Part shown: piece after piece, positions 15,143 to 24,576 of the stretch
Position numbering within the stretch: position 1 is the stretch's first letter
Layout: the number at the start of each line of letters is the position of its first letter
From: Thermophilibacter mediterraneus
GTDB lineage: Bacteria; Actinomycetota; Coriobacteriia; Coriobacteriales; Atopobiaceae
Length of the DNA stretch: 64,000 nt
Direction of reading: 5' to 3'
Assembly (NCBI RefSeq): GCF_900119385.1
Contig: NZ_FPKO01000009.1
Coordinates: 581,405-645,404, forward strand
The notes under the pieces: model-generated
What the model was told of the DNA's origin: nothing
What the model saw: the letters and a program-made list of their open reading frames with translations, nothing else
The model's database searches: none
Position numbers and translations under genes: made by a program

Positions 15143-17344
15143 ATGGCTATGACACACGACTACTTGGACTACCTCAACCAGAGGGTCGGAATCGCACCCG
15201 CCAACAGCCAGGAGGAGCTGCAGGCGGCGCAGACCATCGCCTCGCTCATGGGGCAGCACGACCTCGAGCCGCAGGTTGAGGAGTTCGACGCCCCCGCGAT
15301 CAGCGGTCTTGTGCCCGCCGTCCTCTCGCTGGTGATGCTCGTCGGCATCGTGATCGCGGGCGTCGGCGTGATGGCGCTCTCCGTCATCGGCCTCCTGCTC
15401 GCCCTCGTCCCGACGCTGCTCGCGGTCATGAGGCTCTTCGGCCGTGAGCCGTCCCTCTCCTTCGGCCCGAGCGCCCGGAGCCAGAACGTGGTGGCGGTGC
15501 ACCGCGCCTGCGGACCGCTCGTGGCAAAGGGCAACCGCCCCATTGTGGTCGTCGCCCACTACGACACGCCGCGCGAGAGCTTCCTCTACTCCTCGCCGAT
15601 CGCGCCCTACCTCCCCCTCGTCACCAAGGCCGCCGGCCCGTGCTCCTATGTCGTCGCTGTGTGCGCCCTCCTTCAGCTCATGGCCTTCATCCCCTCCGCC
15701 GCGCGCGTCGTCCTGTGGGTCGTCGGCATCGTTGCGGCGCTTCCGAGCGTCCTGCTCGCCGTGGGGGCGATCTACGAGCGCGTCTCGGCCTGCACCCTCG
15801 GCGCCAACGACAACAAGTCGTCCGTTGCCGCCATGCTGGGCGTGCTCGAGAACGTCCGCCCGAGCGGCCTGGTGCCGACGCCGCGGGAGACCGAGGAGCC
15901 GAGTGACGAGAAGGACCTCGGGCAGGGGGACGAGTCTCACGAGGGGCCTGTCGAGGAGGGTGCCGTCGAGGAAGGTGCGCCCGCCTCTCCCGCCGAGACC
16001 ATCCTCGTGCCCGCGGAGGTCCACGGAACCCGTCATGGGGCGGACGTGCTGAGGGAGCTCGAGATTCTGCCCGCCGACTGCGAGATCGTCTATGACGTCC
16101 CGCTCGTTCCCGTCCCCGCGCCGTCCCCCGCCGAGACGGCGGACATGGTGCCCCTCACAGAGCCGAAGCGTCCCATCGACGCGCGCCCCGAGCCCGGCAC
16201 CGCCCCGATGCAGCCCGTCGCCGCCGACGCGGGGACGACGCGCGACGACCTGCTCTCGACGGGCCAATTCTCGCTCGTCATGGACGAGGGCGGACATGGC
16301 GTCGGCCCGAAGGACTCGAGCGGCCTCACTGCCATGAACGAGACCGACGATCTCGACGCCACGCAGCCAACGCCCAAGACGCCCTCCGTCCGTCCCGCGG
16401 CCCCCGAGGACCCCGAGTGGGGGAAGGCAACGTATCGCCCGCAGGTGTCCAGCGTCGCCCGGAGGGCGTCGCTCTTTGACCTCCCCGACCCCTCCCTGAA
16501 CGAGTCGGATGGTCTCGGCGACCCGTCGGCGACCCGCGTGGCCCCCGTCAGCAAGCGCGTCCCCCTGCAGAGGGAGCCCGAGGCTCCGCAGGACGTCGCG
16601 CCCGCGCCCCAGGCGCCGGAGCCTGTCGAGACCCTCGCGTCTTCCGAGCACAAGCCCAAGGGGCGTCTCTCCGGGCTTCTTGGCAAGATCAAGGGCGCGG
16701 TTGCGTCGCGCGCGCCGCAGTCCTCGGGAGACGGCGGGTCCGAGGGCTGGATCGGGGATGATGACGAGGGCACCTCTGATGACCAGGTCTGGCGCGGCGG
16801 TGCCGCGCCGCGAAGCGGCCTCAGGCTCGTGGACGACGAGCAGGACGGGCCGACCGAGGAGGAGCTGCGCGAGGCTGCGCTCTCCCTCGGCGACGACGCC
16901 CTCATCGCGCACGACGTGTGGTTCGTCGCGCTGGGCGGCTCCGCGCTCGACCATGCGGGGATGCGCGCCTTCCTCAGGCAGCATCGCCACGACATCCGCG
17001 GTGCCTTCATTATCAACCTCAGCTGCGTCGGCGCAGGCGAGCTGAGCCTGCTCACGCGTGAGGGGCTCGCCGCGAGCCGTCGCGCCGACCGACGCCTTGG
17101 TCGCACCATCTCGAACGTCGCGCGCGACCTTCACGTTGAGGTCAGCCAGCGCGAGCTCGACTGGTCCTCCACGGACGCTCTCCCCGCCATGCGCTCGTCC
17201 ATGCGCTCGCTGACGATCATGGGCATGGGGGAGAACGGGCTGCCCGCGCTCTCACGGACCCCGCTCGACGTCGCGGAGAACGTGAGCGGCGACCAGGCGG
17301 CCCTCGTCGCCGACATGGTCACCGAGGCCATTCGTCGCGCGTAG
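15143..17344 (+). CDS. M28-like peptidase-fold membrane protein with long acidic insert
   Basis: The 733-residue protein begins MAMTHDYLDY after an AAAAGGA site. It has two transmembrane segments near 54-95, an M28-type first motif VVVAHYDTP (H139, D141), two or three more hydrophobic segments (165-210), then GANDNKSSVAAML (D223). A roughly 330-residue Pro/Glu/Asp-rich, probably disordered stretch (about 245-580) splits the fold before VWFVALGGSALDHAGMRAFL and IINLSCVGAG. The Glu-Glu and later Asp of active M28 peptidases appear as Gly-Gly and Ser, so it may be catalytically altered. Role unknown; orientation of domains is inferred. Confidence 0.75.
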   Translation: MAMTHDYLDYLNQRVGIAPANSQEELQAAQTIASLMGQHDLEPQVEEFDAPAISGLVPAVLSLVMLVGIVIAGVGVMALSVIGLLLALVPTLLAVMRLFGREPSLSFGPSARSQNVVAVHRACGPLVAKGNRPIVVVAHYDTPRESFLYSSPIAPYLPLVTKAAGPCSYVVAVCALLQLMAFIPSAARVVLWVVGIVAALPSVLLAVGAIYERVSACTLGANDNKSSVAAMLGVLENVRPSGLVPTPRETEEPSDEKDLGQGDESHEGPVEEGAVEEGAPASPAETILVPAEVHGTRHGADVLRELEILPADCEIVYDVPLVPVPAPSPAETADMVPLTEPKRPIDARPEPGTAPMQPVAADAGTTRDDLLSTGQFSLVMDEGGHGVGPKDSSGLTAMNETDDLDATQPTPKTPSVRPAAPEDPEWGKATYRPQVSSVARRASLFDLPDPSLNESDGLGDPSATRVAPVSKRVPLQREPEAPQDVAPAPQAPEPVETLASSEHKPKGRLSGLLGKIKGAVASRAPQSSGDGGSEGWIGDDDEGTSDDQVWRGGAAPRSGLRLVDDEQDGPTEEELREAALSLGDDALIAHDVWFVALGGSALDHAGMRAFLRQHRHDIRGAFIINLSCVGAGELSLLTREGLAASRRADRRLGRTISNVARDLHVEVSQRELDWSSTDALPAMRSSMRSLTIMGMGENGLPALSRTPLDVAENVSGDQAALVADMVTEAIRRA

Positions 17345-17462
17345 GCGCGCTCGCCTCCGATGTGCGCGCTCGAGCGCTCGCCGCGGCGAGCTGAGCGCGA
17401 CCGGCATGGCCGACCGCGAGCGGGGCTCCCCCGCGCAAAGCGTCCCCTCCCATCAGGCGAGA

Positions 17463-17499
17463 CGTGGGCGCCGCACGTGACGCGTGCGGCGCCCACGTT
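17463..17499 (+). terminator. Strong hairpin after the M28-like gene
   Basis: A perfect 15-bp GC-rich stem (17463-17477 with 17483-17497) with a 5-base loop stands about 120 bases after the stop codon. There is only a weak T tail (TTGCATT), so it is either a terminator or a 3'-end protecting hairpin. Confidence 0.65.
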
Positions 17500-17917
17500 G
17501 CATTCTGAGTCCCTGGGGCTGTGGTCCGTGGCTTCATGTGGCCTCCTTTTGCATGACGTGGGCTCAATACGCTAGCGCCCGGAGCGCTCGCGCCGCTGCC
17601 GCCGAGCCCTCGCGGCTCTGCCATGAACCTGCCTCGCGCCTATTTGCGGCGGTCCTCGCGCAGGGAGGGAGGCACAGCACCCCCGTGCGTCACCTGCCCC
17701 GCCCTCCAGCGCCGCCGCGGTAGGGCACCATATCTCCACATGATCGATCGGCGCGCGCAGAGCTTCGGGACTGTTGGACGCCTCGGGCCCTGAGCTGGTC
17801 CTGCGGTTGCCAGCTCCGTCGGGGAGGGCGCTTCGGGTTGCTCGGTCGTGCGTATAGCATGGACGGCTGCGAAGACAGCTGCCCTCTTGGTCTCGCTGTG
17901 GTAGAATCCTCTCGCGC
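17500..17917. other. Gene-free gap before tRNA-Gly
   Basis: No open frame here has a credible ribosome site or recognisable product. The only signal is TAGAAT at 17902-17907, a likely -10 element for the tRNA; no -35 element is clear. The same TAGAAT hexamer precedes tRNA-Lys, tRNA-Arg(CCT) and purB. Confidence 0.5.
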
Positions 17918-17992
17918 GCGGGCATCGCCAAGTGGTAAGGCATCAGCTTCCCAAGCTGACATTCGCGGGTTCGAGTCCCGTTGCCCGCTCCA
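17918..17992 (+). tRNA. tRNA-Gly (anticodon CCC)
   Basis: A full cloverleaf is visible: acceptor GCGGGCA pairs with TGCCCGC, the anticodon loop reads CTTCCCAAG, the T-arm contains GGTTCGAGTCC, and CCA is encoded (17990-17992). Confidence 0.97.
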
Positions 17993-18001
17993 GGACGCGC
18001 C

Positions 18002-18023
18002 GGGCCCCGAAAGGGGCCCTTTC
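18002..18023 (+). terminator. Terminator after tRNA-Gly
   Basis: A 7-bp all-GC stem (18002-18008 with 18013-18019) with a GAAA tetraloop is followed by TTTCTG. Confidence 0.8.
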
Positions 18024-18077
18024 TGTGTGTGAGGGTTGCCCCCGTCCCCTCTTGGCTCTCTTCCTGAAAGGACTGCC

Positions 18078-19358
18078 GTGGCACCGCTTCCCATGACCGA
18101 CGAGGAGTGCCGTCTCGGAATCGAGGCGCTCTCCGATCAGATCGACCTCTACGCCAGCCTTCTCGTGAAGAAGGGCGTCTCGCTGCAGGAGGGACAGGAG
18201 CTCGTCCTCCAGGCGCCCGTCGATGCCGCCGACTTCGCCCGCCGCGTGGTCCGTGTCGCCTATCGAGCGGGTGCGGGCCACGTGACCGTGATCTGGCACG
18301 ACGACGTCGTGAGCCGCCTCACGTACGAGAGCTGCCCGCTCTCCTTCTTCCAGAGCACCCCCTCGTGGCAGGTCGAGCAGCTCAACTCGCTCGCTGAGGC
18401 CGGCGCCGCCTTCCTGTTCCTCGAAGGGGCGGACCCGGCAGCGCTGAGGGGGGTCGACCCCGCCAAGCCCGCCGCTGCCGCAAAGGCCCGCAACACCGAG
18501 TGCCGCTCCTTCCGTGACGGCATGGACTTCGGGCACAACACGTGGTGCATCGCCGGTGTGCCCGTCGAGCCCTGGGCGCGCGAGGTGTTTCCCGACGTCT
18601 CGCCGCACGAGGCACTCTATAGGCTGTGGGTGCTCGTGCTCGAGGTCGCCCGGGCGGACGGAGAGGACCCCACGAGCGCGTGGGAGACGCACAACGCCTC
18701 GTTCGAGAAGACAAAGCGCTTCCTGAACTCGCATCGGTTCGACGCATTGCGCTACGAGGCCGCGAACGGCACCAATCTCACGGTCGGCCTGCCGAAGGGC
18801 CACGTCTGGGACGGTGGTGCCGGGCGCACGCGGTCTGGGGTTACCTTCTTCCCCAACATCCCGACCGAGGAGGTCTTCACCTCCCCTGACCGCCTGCGTG
18901 CAGACGGCGTCGTCTACTCTGCGCTGCCGCTCGTGCGCTCCGGACAGGTCGTGCGAGACTTCTGGCTGCGCTTCGAGTCCGGGCGCGTCGTCGACTTCGG
19001 CGCCGAGCAGGGTCGCGAGGTGCTGCGCCACATCATCGAGACGGACGAGGGCTCGTGTCGGCTCGGTGAGGTGGCCCTCGTCTCGAAGAACACGCCCATC
19101 CGACAGAGCGAGACGCTCTTCTTCGACACGCTCTACGACGAGAACGCGAGCTGTCACCTCGCACTCGGCATGGGGTTCCCCGAGTGCCTCGAGGGCGGCG
19201 TCAACCTCGGCAAGGACGAGCTCGCGGCGCGCGGGGTCAACCAGAGCAGCACCCACGTCGACTTCATGATCGGCACCGATGACCTCAACGTCTTCGGCGT
19301 CTCCGAGGACGGGGTCGAGACTCCCGTCTTCGTGAACGGGCAGTGGGCCTGGGAGTAG
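18078..19358 (+). CDS. M29-family (thermophilic/AmpS-type) aminopeptidase
   Basis: The 426-residue cytoplasmic metallo-aminopeptidase removes N-terminal residues from peptides. Family features include RFESGRVVDF, the histidine region ENASCHLALGMGFPECLEGG and the C-terminal NQSSTHVDFMIGTDDLNV, which carry the two-metal ligands. The start GTG 18078 follows GAAAGGA. The gene stands alone between two tRNA genes and was probably transcribed from a promoter within or after the tRNA-Gly terminator. Length agrees with AmpS/PepS enzymes (about 410). Confidence 0.92.
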   Translation: MAPLPMTDEECRLGIEALSDQIDLYASLLVKKGVSLQEGQELVLQAPVDAADFARRVVRVAYRAGAGHVTVIWHDDVVSRLTYESCPLSFFQSTPSWQVEQLNSLAEAGAAFLFLEGADPAALRGVDPAKPAAAAKARNTECRSFRDGMDFGHNTWCIAGVPVEPWAREVFPDVSPHEALYRLWVLVLEVARADGEDPTSAWETHNASFEKTKRFLNSHRFDALRYEAANGTNLTVGLPKGHVWDGGAGRTRSGVTFFPNIPTEEVFTSPDRLRADGVVYSALPLVRSGQVVRDFWLRFESGRVVDFGAEQGREVLRHIIETDEGSCRLGEVALVSKNTPIRQSETLFFDTLYDENASCHLALGMGFPECLEGGVNLGKDELAARGVNQSSTHVDFMIGTDDLNVFGVSEDGVETPVFVNGQWAWE

Positions 19359-19373
19359 CCGCGCGGCGCGTGG

Positions 19374-19379
19374 TAGAAT
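19374..19379 (+). promoter_or_regulatory. -10 element of tRNA-Lys
   Basis: TAGAAT in the context GGTAGAATC lies 10 bases before the tRNA. No good -35 element is present. Confidence 0.5.
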
Positions 19380-19388
19380 CGTGCACGC

Positions 19389-19464
19389 GCGCCGTTAGCT
19401 CAGTTGGTAGAGCAGGGGACTTTTAATCCCAAGGTCCAGGGTTCGAGGCCCTGACGGCGCACCA
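19389..19464 (+). tRNA. tRNA-Lys (anticodon TTT)
   Basis: Acceptor GCGCCGT pairs with ACGGCGC, the anticodon loop is ACTTTTAAT, the D-arm reads AGCTCAGTTGGTAGAGC, and CCA is encoded at 19462-19464. Confidence 0.97.
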
Positions 19465-19474
19465 TCGTAAAACA

Positions 19475-19509
19475 GCAGGTCAGAGGCGTTGCGTCTCTGA
19501 CCTGCTTTT
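19475..19509 (+). terminator. Terminator after tRNA-Lys
   Basis: An approximately 13-bp stem (19475-19487 with 19493-19505, one mismatch) is followed by TTTT. Confidence 0.85.
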
Positions 19510-19567
19510 CATGCGCCGCGTTGCGGGCCGAGGGGTCGGCCCGCGGGATGACTCTCTCCGATCTCTC

Positions 19568-20110
19568 CTACCAGAGGCTGGCAACGGCGGCGGATGCCTC
19601 GGATATGGCGTCGACCACGTCGCGCCGCCCCTCGTCGCCGATGCCGCGTGCGTAGCGCATGTACGTCGCGTGACTCCCGTGCACCTGGTAGGTGAGCAGC
19701 ATGTTGAAGCGCATGTCGCTTTCTAGCTCGGGGCTGGCGGAGAGTATGCGCCGTCGCAGCTCCCGCTCGACGCTCTCTATGAGGGCGTGCTCCTGGCCGC
19801 GCGAGAAGAGGACGTCAATCTCGTCAGCGTGCTCAATGAACGCCAGGAAAAGCTCGCGCGTGAAGCGCCGCGGGTCCGCGAGGGGTCCTCCGGTCTCCCC
19901 GAGGCCCGATACGATGTCGCTGACGACCGCCTCCTGAAGCTCCCTCGAGAGGTCCACGACGCTGTGGTAGTGCAGGTAGAAGGTCGCCTTGCTGATCTCC
20001 GCCCGCTCGCAGAGCTCTCTGACGGTGACCTTCTCGAGCGGGCGTGTGGCACGCATCTCGAGAAACGCCCCTCGTAGCGCGCGACGCGTCTTTCTGGTGC
20101 GAAGGTCCAT
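19568..20110 (-). CDS. TetR/AcrR-family transcription regulator
   Basis: The 180-residue regulator has an N-terminal TetR helix-turn-helix (VTVRELCERAEISKATFYLH, about residues 28-47) and a variable C-terminal ligand domain. The ATG 20110 follows AAGGAGA. It is transcribed divergently from glgB, with a 15-base inverted repeat CTAGT-N5-ACTAG in the shared promoter region that is a good operator candidate. The effector cannot be read from the sequence; control of glgB and of itself is inferred. Confidence 0.88.
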   Translation of the reverse strand: MDLRTRKTRRALRGAFLEMRATRPLEKVTVRELCERAEISKATFYLHYHSVVDLSRELQEAVVSDIVSGLGETGGPLADPRRFTRELFLAFIEHADEIDVLFSRGQEHALIESVERELRRRILSASPELESDMRFNMLLTYQVHGSHATYMRYARGIGDEGRRDVVDAISEASAAVASLW

Positions 20111-20193
20111 GTTCTTGTCTCCTTGGAGAAAGCGTCAAGTAATGGACGGGTGCGCGGAGGTGTGTATGGTGTCGTCCCCGCGCCGACCCTATA

Positions 20194-20222
20194 TTGATGC
20201 TAGTCAAATACTAGACGATAGT
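20194..20222 (+). promoter_or_regulatory. glgB promoter with embedded TetR-operator candidate
   Basis: TTGATG (20194-20199) and GATAGT (20217-20222) are 17 bases apart. Exactly between them lies the perfect inverted repeat CTAGT (20200-20204), CAAAT, ACTAG (20210-20214). Binding there would occlude RNA polymerase. Confidence 0.6.
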
Positions 20223-20243
20223 AAAGCAACAGAGGGGGACGCG

Positions 20244-22055
20244 ATGAGCACCTGGGACAACGTCGACCTTGCCGCATTCTATGCGGGAACCGATCCCGAG
20301 TGCTGGCGCTGGATGGGTGCCCGCCCCCAGGGCGATGGAGTTGACTTTCGCGTGTTCGCGCCGTCTGCGCGTGCCGTGTCCGTCCTGGTGAACGGACGCG
20401 AGGTCGGCATGGAGCGGTGCCTCAACGGGGCGTTCCTCGAGGCGCACGTTGTCGGTGCCCGTACGGGGGACTCCTACGAGTACCGGGTGTATCGTCAGGA
20501 CGGTACGTTCCAGGACCATGCCGACCCCTATGCCCTCGAGTCCGAGCTTCGCCCCGCGCATCGCTCCGTGGTGCGCGACCTCTCGGGATACCGGTTTTGC
20601 GACGAGGGATGGATGAGGACGCGCTCGACCTGCGAGGACGCGCCCCTCGGCATCTATGAGCTGCACGCCGGATCGTGGAGGAGGCCCGGTGGCCCCGATG
20701 CTGGCGAGGGCTCATGGTACGCCTACGACGAGCTCGCGGCCCCGCTTGCCGAGCACGTGCGCTCGCTCGGCTGCACGCACGTCGAGTTCCTCCCGCTCGC
20801 CGAGCACCCCTTTGACGGGAGCTGGGGCTACCAGGTGAGCGGGCCCTTCTCGCCCACGCGTCGATACGGCACTCCCGAGCGGCTCATGGCCCTTGTCGAC
20901 CAGCTTCACCGCGCGGGGGTCGGGGCGATTCTCGACTTCGTTCCCGTGCACTTTGCCACGGACGCCTGGGCCCTCGCGAACTTTGACGGAACGGCGCTCT
21001 ACGAGTACCCCAACGACGCCGTGGGCATCTCGGAGTGGGGCAGCCACAACTTCATGCACTCGCGCGGCGAGGTGCGCAGCCTCCTGCTCTCTGCCGCCGA
21101 CCTGTGGCTCGGCGCCTATCACTTTGACGGGCTGCGGCTCGACGCCGTGAGTCGCATCGCATATTGGCAGGGCGACGAGCGTCGCGGGGTCAACGGTATG
21201 GGTGCGGACTTTCTTCGCACGTTCTGTGACGTGCTCCACGACCGCCACCCTGGGTGCATGCTCATCGCCGAGGACTCGAGCAACTTCCCGGGCGTCACGC
21301 GGCCCACGAGCGAGGGAGGGCTCGGCTTTGACTACAAGTGGGACCTCGGCTGGATGCACGACACGCTCTCGTACTTCCAGAAGCCCCCGCTCGAGCGCCG
21401 CGACGCGGAGGGACTCCTCACGTTCTCGATGATGTACTTCGGCAACGAGCGCTACCTGCTGCCGCTCAGCCACGACGAGGTGGTTCACGGCAAGGCGACG
21501 ATCGCGCAGAAGATGAACGGCGACTACTGGGGGAAGTTCCCGCAGGCACGCGTCCTCTATCTCTACATGACGGCGCATCCCGGGAAGACCCTCGACTTCA
21601 TGGGCAACGAGATCGCGCAGCTCCGTGAGTGGGACGAGGCCCGTGAGCAGGACTGGTGCCTGCTCGACTTTCCGGTTCACGACGCGTTTCTGAGGTACCG
21701 CCGCGAGCTCGGTGCGCTCTACCGCGCGCACCCGTCGCTCTGGGAGAGGGACTACGGACCCGATGGCTTTGCCTGGCTCGACTGCGCGCAGCTCGCCCCG
21801 TGCTGCACCGCGATGCTGAGGAGCTCGCCAACGGAGCGCGTCGCCGTGCTGCTCAACATGGACGACGCTCCCCACGCCTACGAGGTCCCCCTGCCCGAGG
21901 ACCTCGCGACGGCACGGGCGGAGGTGCTGCTCAACACGGACTGGCAGCGCTTTGGCGGGGACACGCCCGACGGATCTACGACGTGTCACGTGGAACGCGG
22001 GGCCATCGTGGCGGACCTCGCACCCCTCTCGGGCGTGATGGTGCTGCTGAGGTAG
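20244..22055 (+). CDS. glgB: 1,4-alpha-glucan branching enzyme
   Basis: GlgB adds alpha-1,6 branches to glycogen. The 603-residue protein has an N-terminal CBM48 domain (about 30-125) and a GH13 barrel with GAYHFDGLRLDAV (nucleophile D300), IAEDSS (acid/base E343) and LSHDEVVHGK (D412), followed by a C-terminal beta domain. The start MSTWDNVDLA follows GAGGGGG. It is shorter than E. coli GlgB because it lacks the first N-terminal module. It stands alone, away from other glycogen genes, opposite a TetR regulator. Confidence 0.95.
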   Translation: MSTWDNVDLAAFYAGTDPECWRWMGARPQGDGVDFRVFAPSARAVSVLVNGREVGMERCLNGAFLEAHVVGARTGDSYEYRVYRQDGTFQDHADPYALESELRPAHRSVVRDLSGYRFCDEGWMRTRSTCEDAPLGIYELHAGSWRRPGGPDAGEGSWYAYDELAAPLAEHVRSLGCTHVEFLPLAEHPFDGSWGYQVSGPFSPTRRYGTPERLMALVDQLHRAGVGAILDFVPVHFATDAWALANFDGTALYEYPNDAVGISEWGSHNFMHSRGEVRSLLLSAADLWLGAYHFDGLRLDAVSRIAYWQGDERRGVNGMGADFLRTFCDVLHDRHPGCMLIAEDSSNFPGVTRPTSEGGLGFDYKWDLGWMHDTLSYFQKPPLERRDAEGLLTFSMMYFGNERYLLPLSHDEVVHGKATIAQKMNGDYWGKFPQARVLYLYMTAHPGKTLDFMGNEIAQLREWDEAREQDWCLLDFPVHDAFLRYRRELGALYRAHPSLWERDYGPDGFAWLDCAQLAPCCTAMLRSSPTERVAVLLNMDDAPHAYEVPLPEDLATARAEVLLNTDWQRFGGDTPDGSTTCHVERGAIVADLAPLSGVMVLLR

Positions 22056-22158
22056 TTCTCCGTCCGCATCTTCCCGGGCCGTCGGGGAGAATGTTTCAAG
22101 AAGGAGTCTCTTCTCGCCGGGACGTCGCGGCTGTCCTATAGTCACGACGTCAGACAGC

Positions 22159-22177
22159 CGCGGGCCAATAGCCCGCG
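22159..22177 (+). promoter_or_regulatory. Hairpin before the arginine leader peptide
   Basis: CGCGGGC (22159-22165) and GCCCGCG (22171-22177) form a 7-bp stem with a CAATA loop, 17 bases after a TATAGT hexamer (22137-22142) that may be the argG -10 element. It has no T tail; its role is unknown. Confidence 0.4.
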
Positions 22178-22207
22178 CCCGCTCAACTACTGAGGAGGCC
22201 AACGTTG

Positions 22208-22306
22208 ATGAACGTTTTCGGTGCGCGCGTGCCCGCCGCCCTCCTCCTCATCGCTCGACGCCAGATCCGACGAATCACGCCCGCGACGTCGCGCGCGACG
22301 CTCTAG
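22208..22306 (+). CDS. Candidate arginine-rich leader peptide of argG
   Basis: A 32-residue frame starts at ATG 22208, preceded by GAGGAGG, and ends at TAG 22304-22306. It contains six arginines, four of them in the cluster RRQIRR (codons 17-22). Three of the six are CGA, a codon hardly used in argG. All six codons (CGC/CGA) are read by a tRNA-Arg with anticodon ACG, which is encoded at 50759-50835. Placed about 100 bases before argG, it looks like a ribosome-stalling attenuation peptide. There is no homolog evidence; the frame could be chance. Confidence 0.55.
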   Translation: MNVFGARVPAALLLIARRQIRRITPATSRATL

Positions 22307-22363
22307 CTTGACGGTTCTTGTCGACAGACCGAGCTCCAGCGCCCCGCGACGTCGGGGCATTTC
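22282..22363 (+). promoter_or_regulatory. Candidate attenuator of argG
   Basis: A GC stem GCCCCG/CGGGGC (22341-22346 with 22353-22358) is followed by ATTTCTG and can act as a terminator. The 12-base palindrome at 22282-22293, inside the leader frame, is complementary to 22345-22354, so it can form an alternative antiterminator. A ribosome held at the RRQIRR codons would leave it free; one at the stop codon would cover it. The T tail is short. Confidence 0.45.
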
Positions 22364-22404
22364 TGTGGATACCGGTTCATTCACCCGATAGAAGGGAACT
22401 CATC

Positions 22405-23634
<1,230 letters not shown>

Positions 23635-23698
23635 GAGACAAGGGACGGTCTCTTCGCATCCCTTCCGCCCGTCGGCCGACAAACCGAGGGCAAACGTT

Positions 23699-23781
23699 AA
23701 TCCCCTCTCAAGGTGAGGTTAATCTGGCCCTGAGACCCTGTTCTCAGGGCCAGATCTGGCAACCGACCGAGAGAGGGGATT
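23699..23781 (+). promoter_or_regulatory. Nested 5'UTR structure that pairs the ribosome site of the next gene
   Basis: A perfect 14-bp hairpin (23722-23735 with 23742-23755, loop CCCTGT) is enclosed by an 11-bp outer stem: AATCCCCTCTC (23699-23709) pairs with GAGAGGGGATT (23771-23781). The right outer arm is the ribosome-binding site of the gene starting at 23785. The inner hairpin lacks a T tail, so translational control is more likely than termination. The ligand or factor is unknown. Confidence 0.6.
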
Positions 23782-23784
23782 GCC

Positions 23785-24576
23785 ATGGAGAAGATTGAGC
23801 TTGTGGAGACCGTGCGCGAGAAGGCCGGCGTGGGCTATGCGGACGCGAAGGCGGCGCTCGACGCCTGCGGAGACGACATTCTGGACGCACTCGTATGGCT
23901 CGAGGAGCGCGGCTACTCGCAGACGGGGACGGCTCGCGCGTCGACCGGCGTGCCGGGCGCGGGCGTCTCGAGCGAGATGCGCGCGGCGCAGGACGCCTAC
24001 GCGCGCTCGGCGCAGTCGGGACGGCGCGCGGCCGCGGGCTGGCTCTCGCGGATGGCGGCGGCATGCCGGCGCTTCCTGCGCCGCGGCATGGACAGCAGGG
24101 TGGTCTCCTACCGCAACGGCGAGAAGTCCGTGCAGCTTCCGCTGCTGCCCACCGTGTTGGGCGAGGCGCTGTGGCTGCTGCTCTCGTCGGCCTCGGCCGG
24201 GCGCGCCGTCTACCTGGGTCCGTTCCAGCCCATCTGGTGGATGGCGCTCATCTTACCCCTTATCTGCCTCGTCTACCTGGTCTTCTTCTGTCGGGTAGAG
24301 AGGCCGGCCGAGGAGGCGGAGGGGCCTCGCGCGGCGACTCGCGCGACGGCCCCCGCGCCTGCTCCGGTGCCCGTGCCGGCCCCTGCCCCGCGTCCGGTGA
24401 CCCCGTCGCCCGAGCAGCGTGCGGAGGAGCGCACGGCCCCCGAGCCCGTTGCGCCGACGAGGCCGACCGCGCCGGAGCCCGAGGCCGCCGACGAGCCCGC
24501 GTCCTTCTCGCCGGATGACGGGGCCGCGGCCGAGAAGCCCGACGCGGGTGCCGCCGAGGAGTCAAACAATGACTAG
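23785..24576 (+). CDS. UBA-like DUF4342-type membrane protein
   Basis: The 263-residue protein has an N-terminal helical UBA/DUF4342-like module (MEKIELVETVREKAGVGYAD, to about residue 48), a basic middle region, one or two membrane segments near 128-170 (WWMALILPLICLVYLVFFC) and a Pro/Ala/Glu-rich tail (about 175-263). Its end overlaps the start of the response regulator by eight bases, so it is cotranscribed and coupled with the two-component system and may be an accessory or target. Its ribosome site sits in a 5'UTR stem. Molecular function unknown. Confidence 0.78.
   Translation: MEKIELVETVREKAGVGYADAKAALDACGDDILDALVWLEERGYSQTGTARASTGVPGAGVSSEMRAAQDAYARSAQSGRRAAAGWLSRMAAACRRFLRRGMDSRVVSYRNGEKSVQLPLLPTVLGEALWLLLSSASAGRAVYLGPFQPIWWMALILPLICLVYLVFFCRVERPAEEAEGPRAATRATAPAPAPVPVPAPAPRPVTPSPEQRAEERTAPEPVAPTRPTAPEPEAADEPASFSPDDGAAAEKPDAGAAEESNND

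Noticed and set aside
21988-22000. GTCACGTGGAAC resembling a parS core
   Set aside because: Too many mismatches with the parS consensus and within the glgB coding end.
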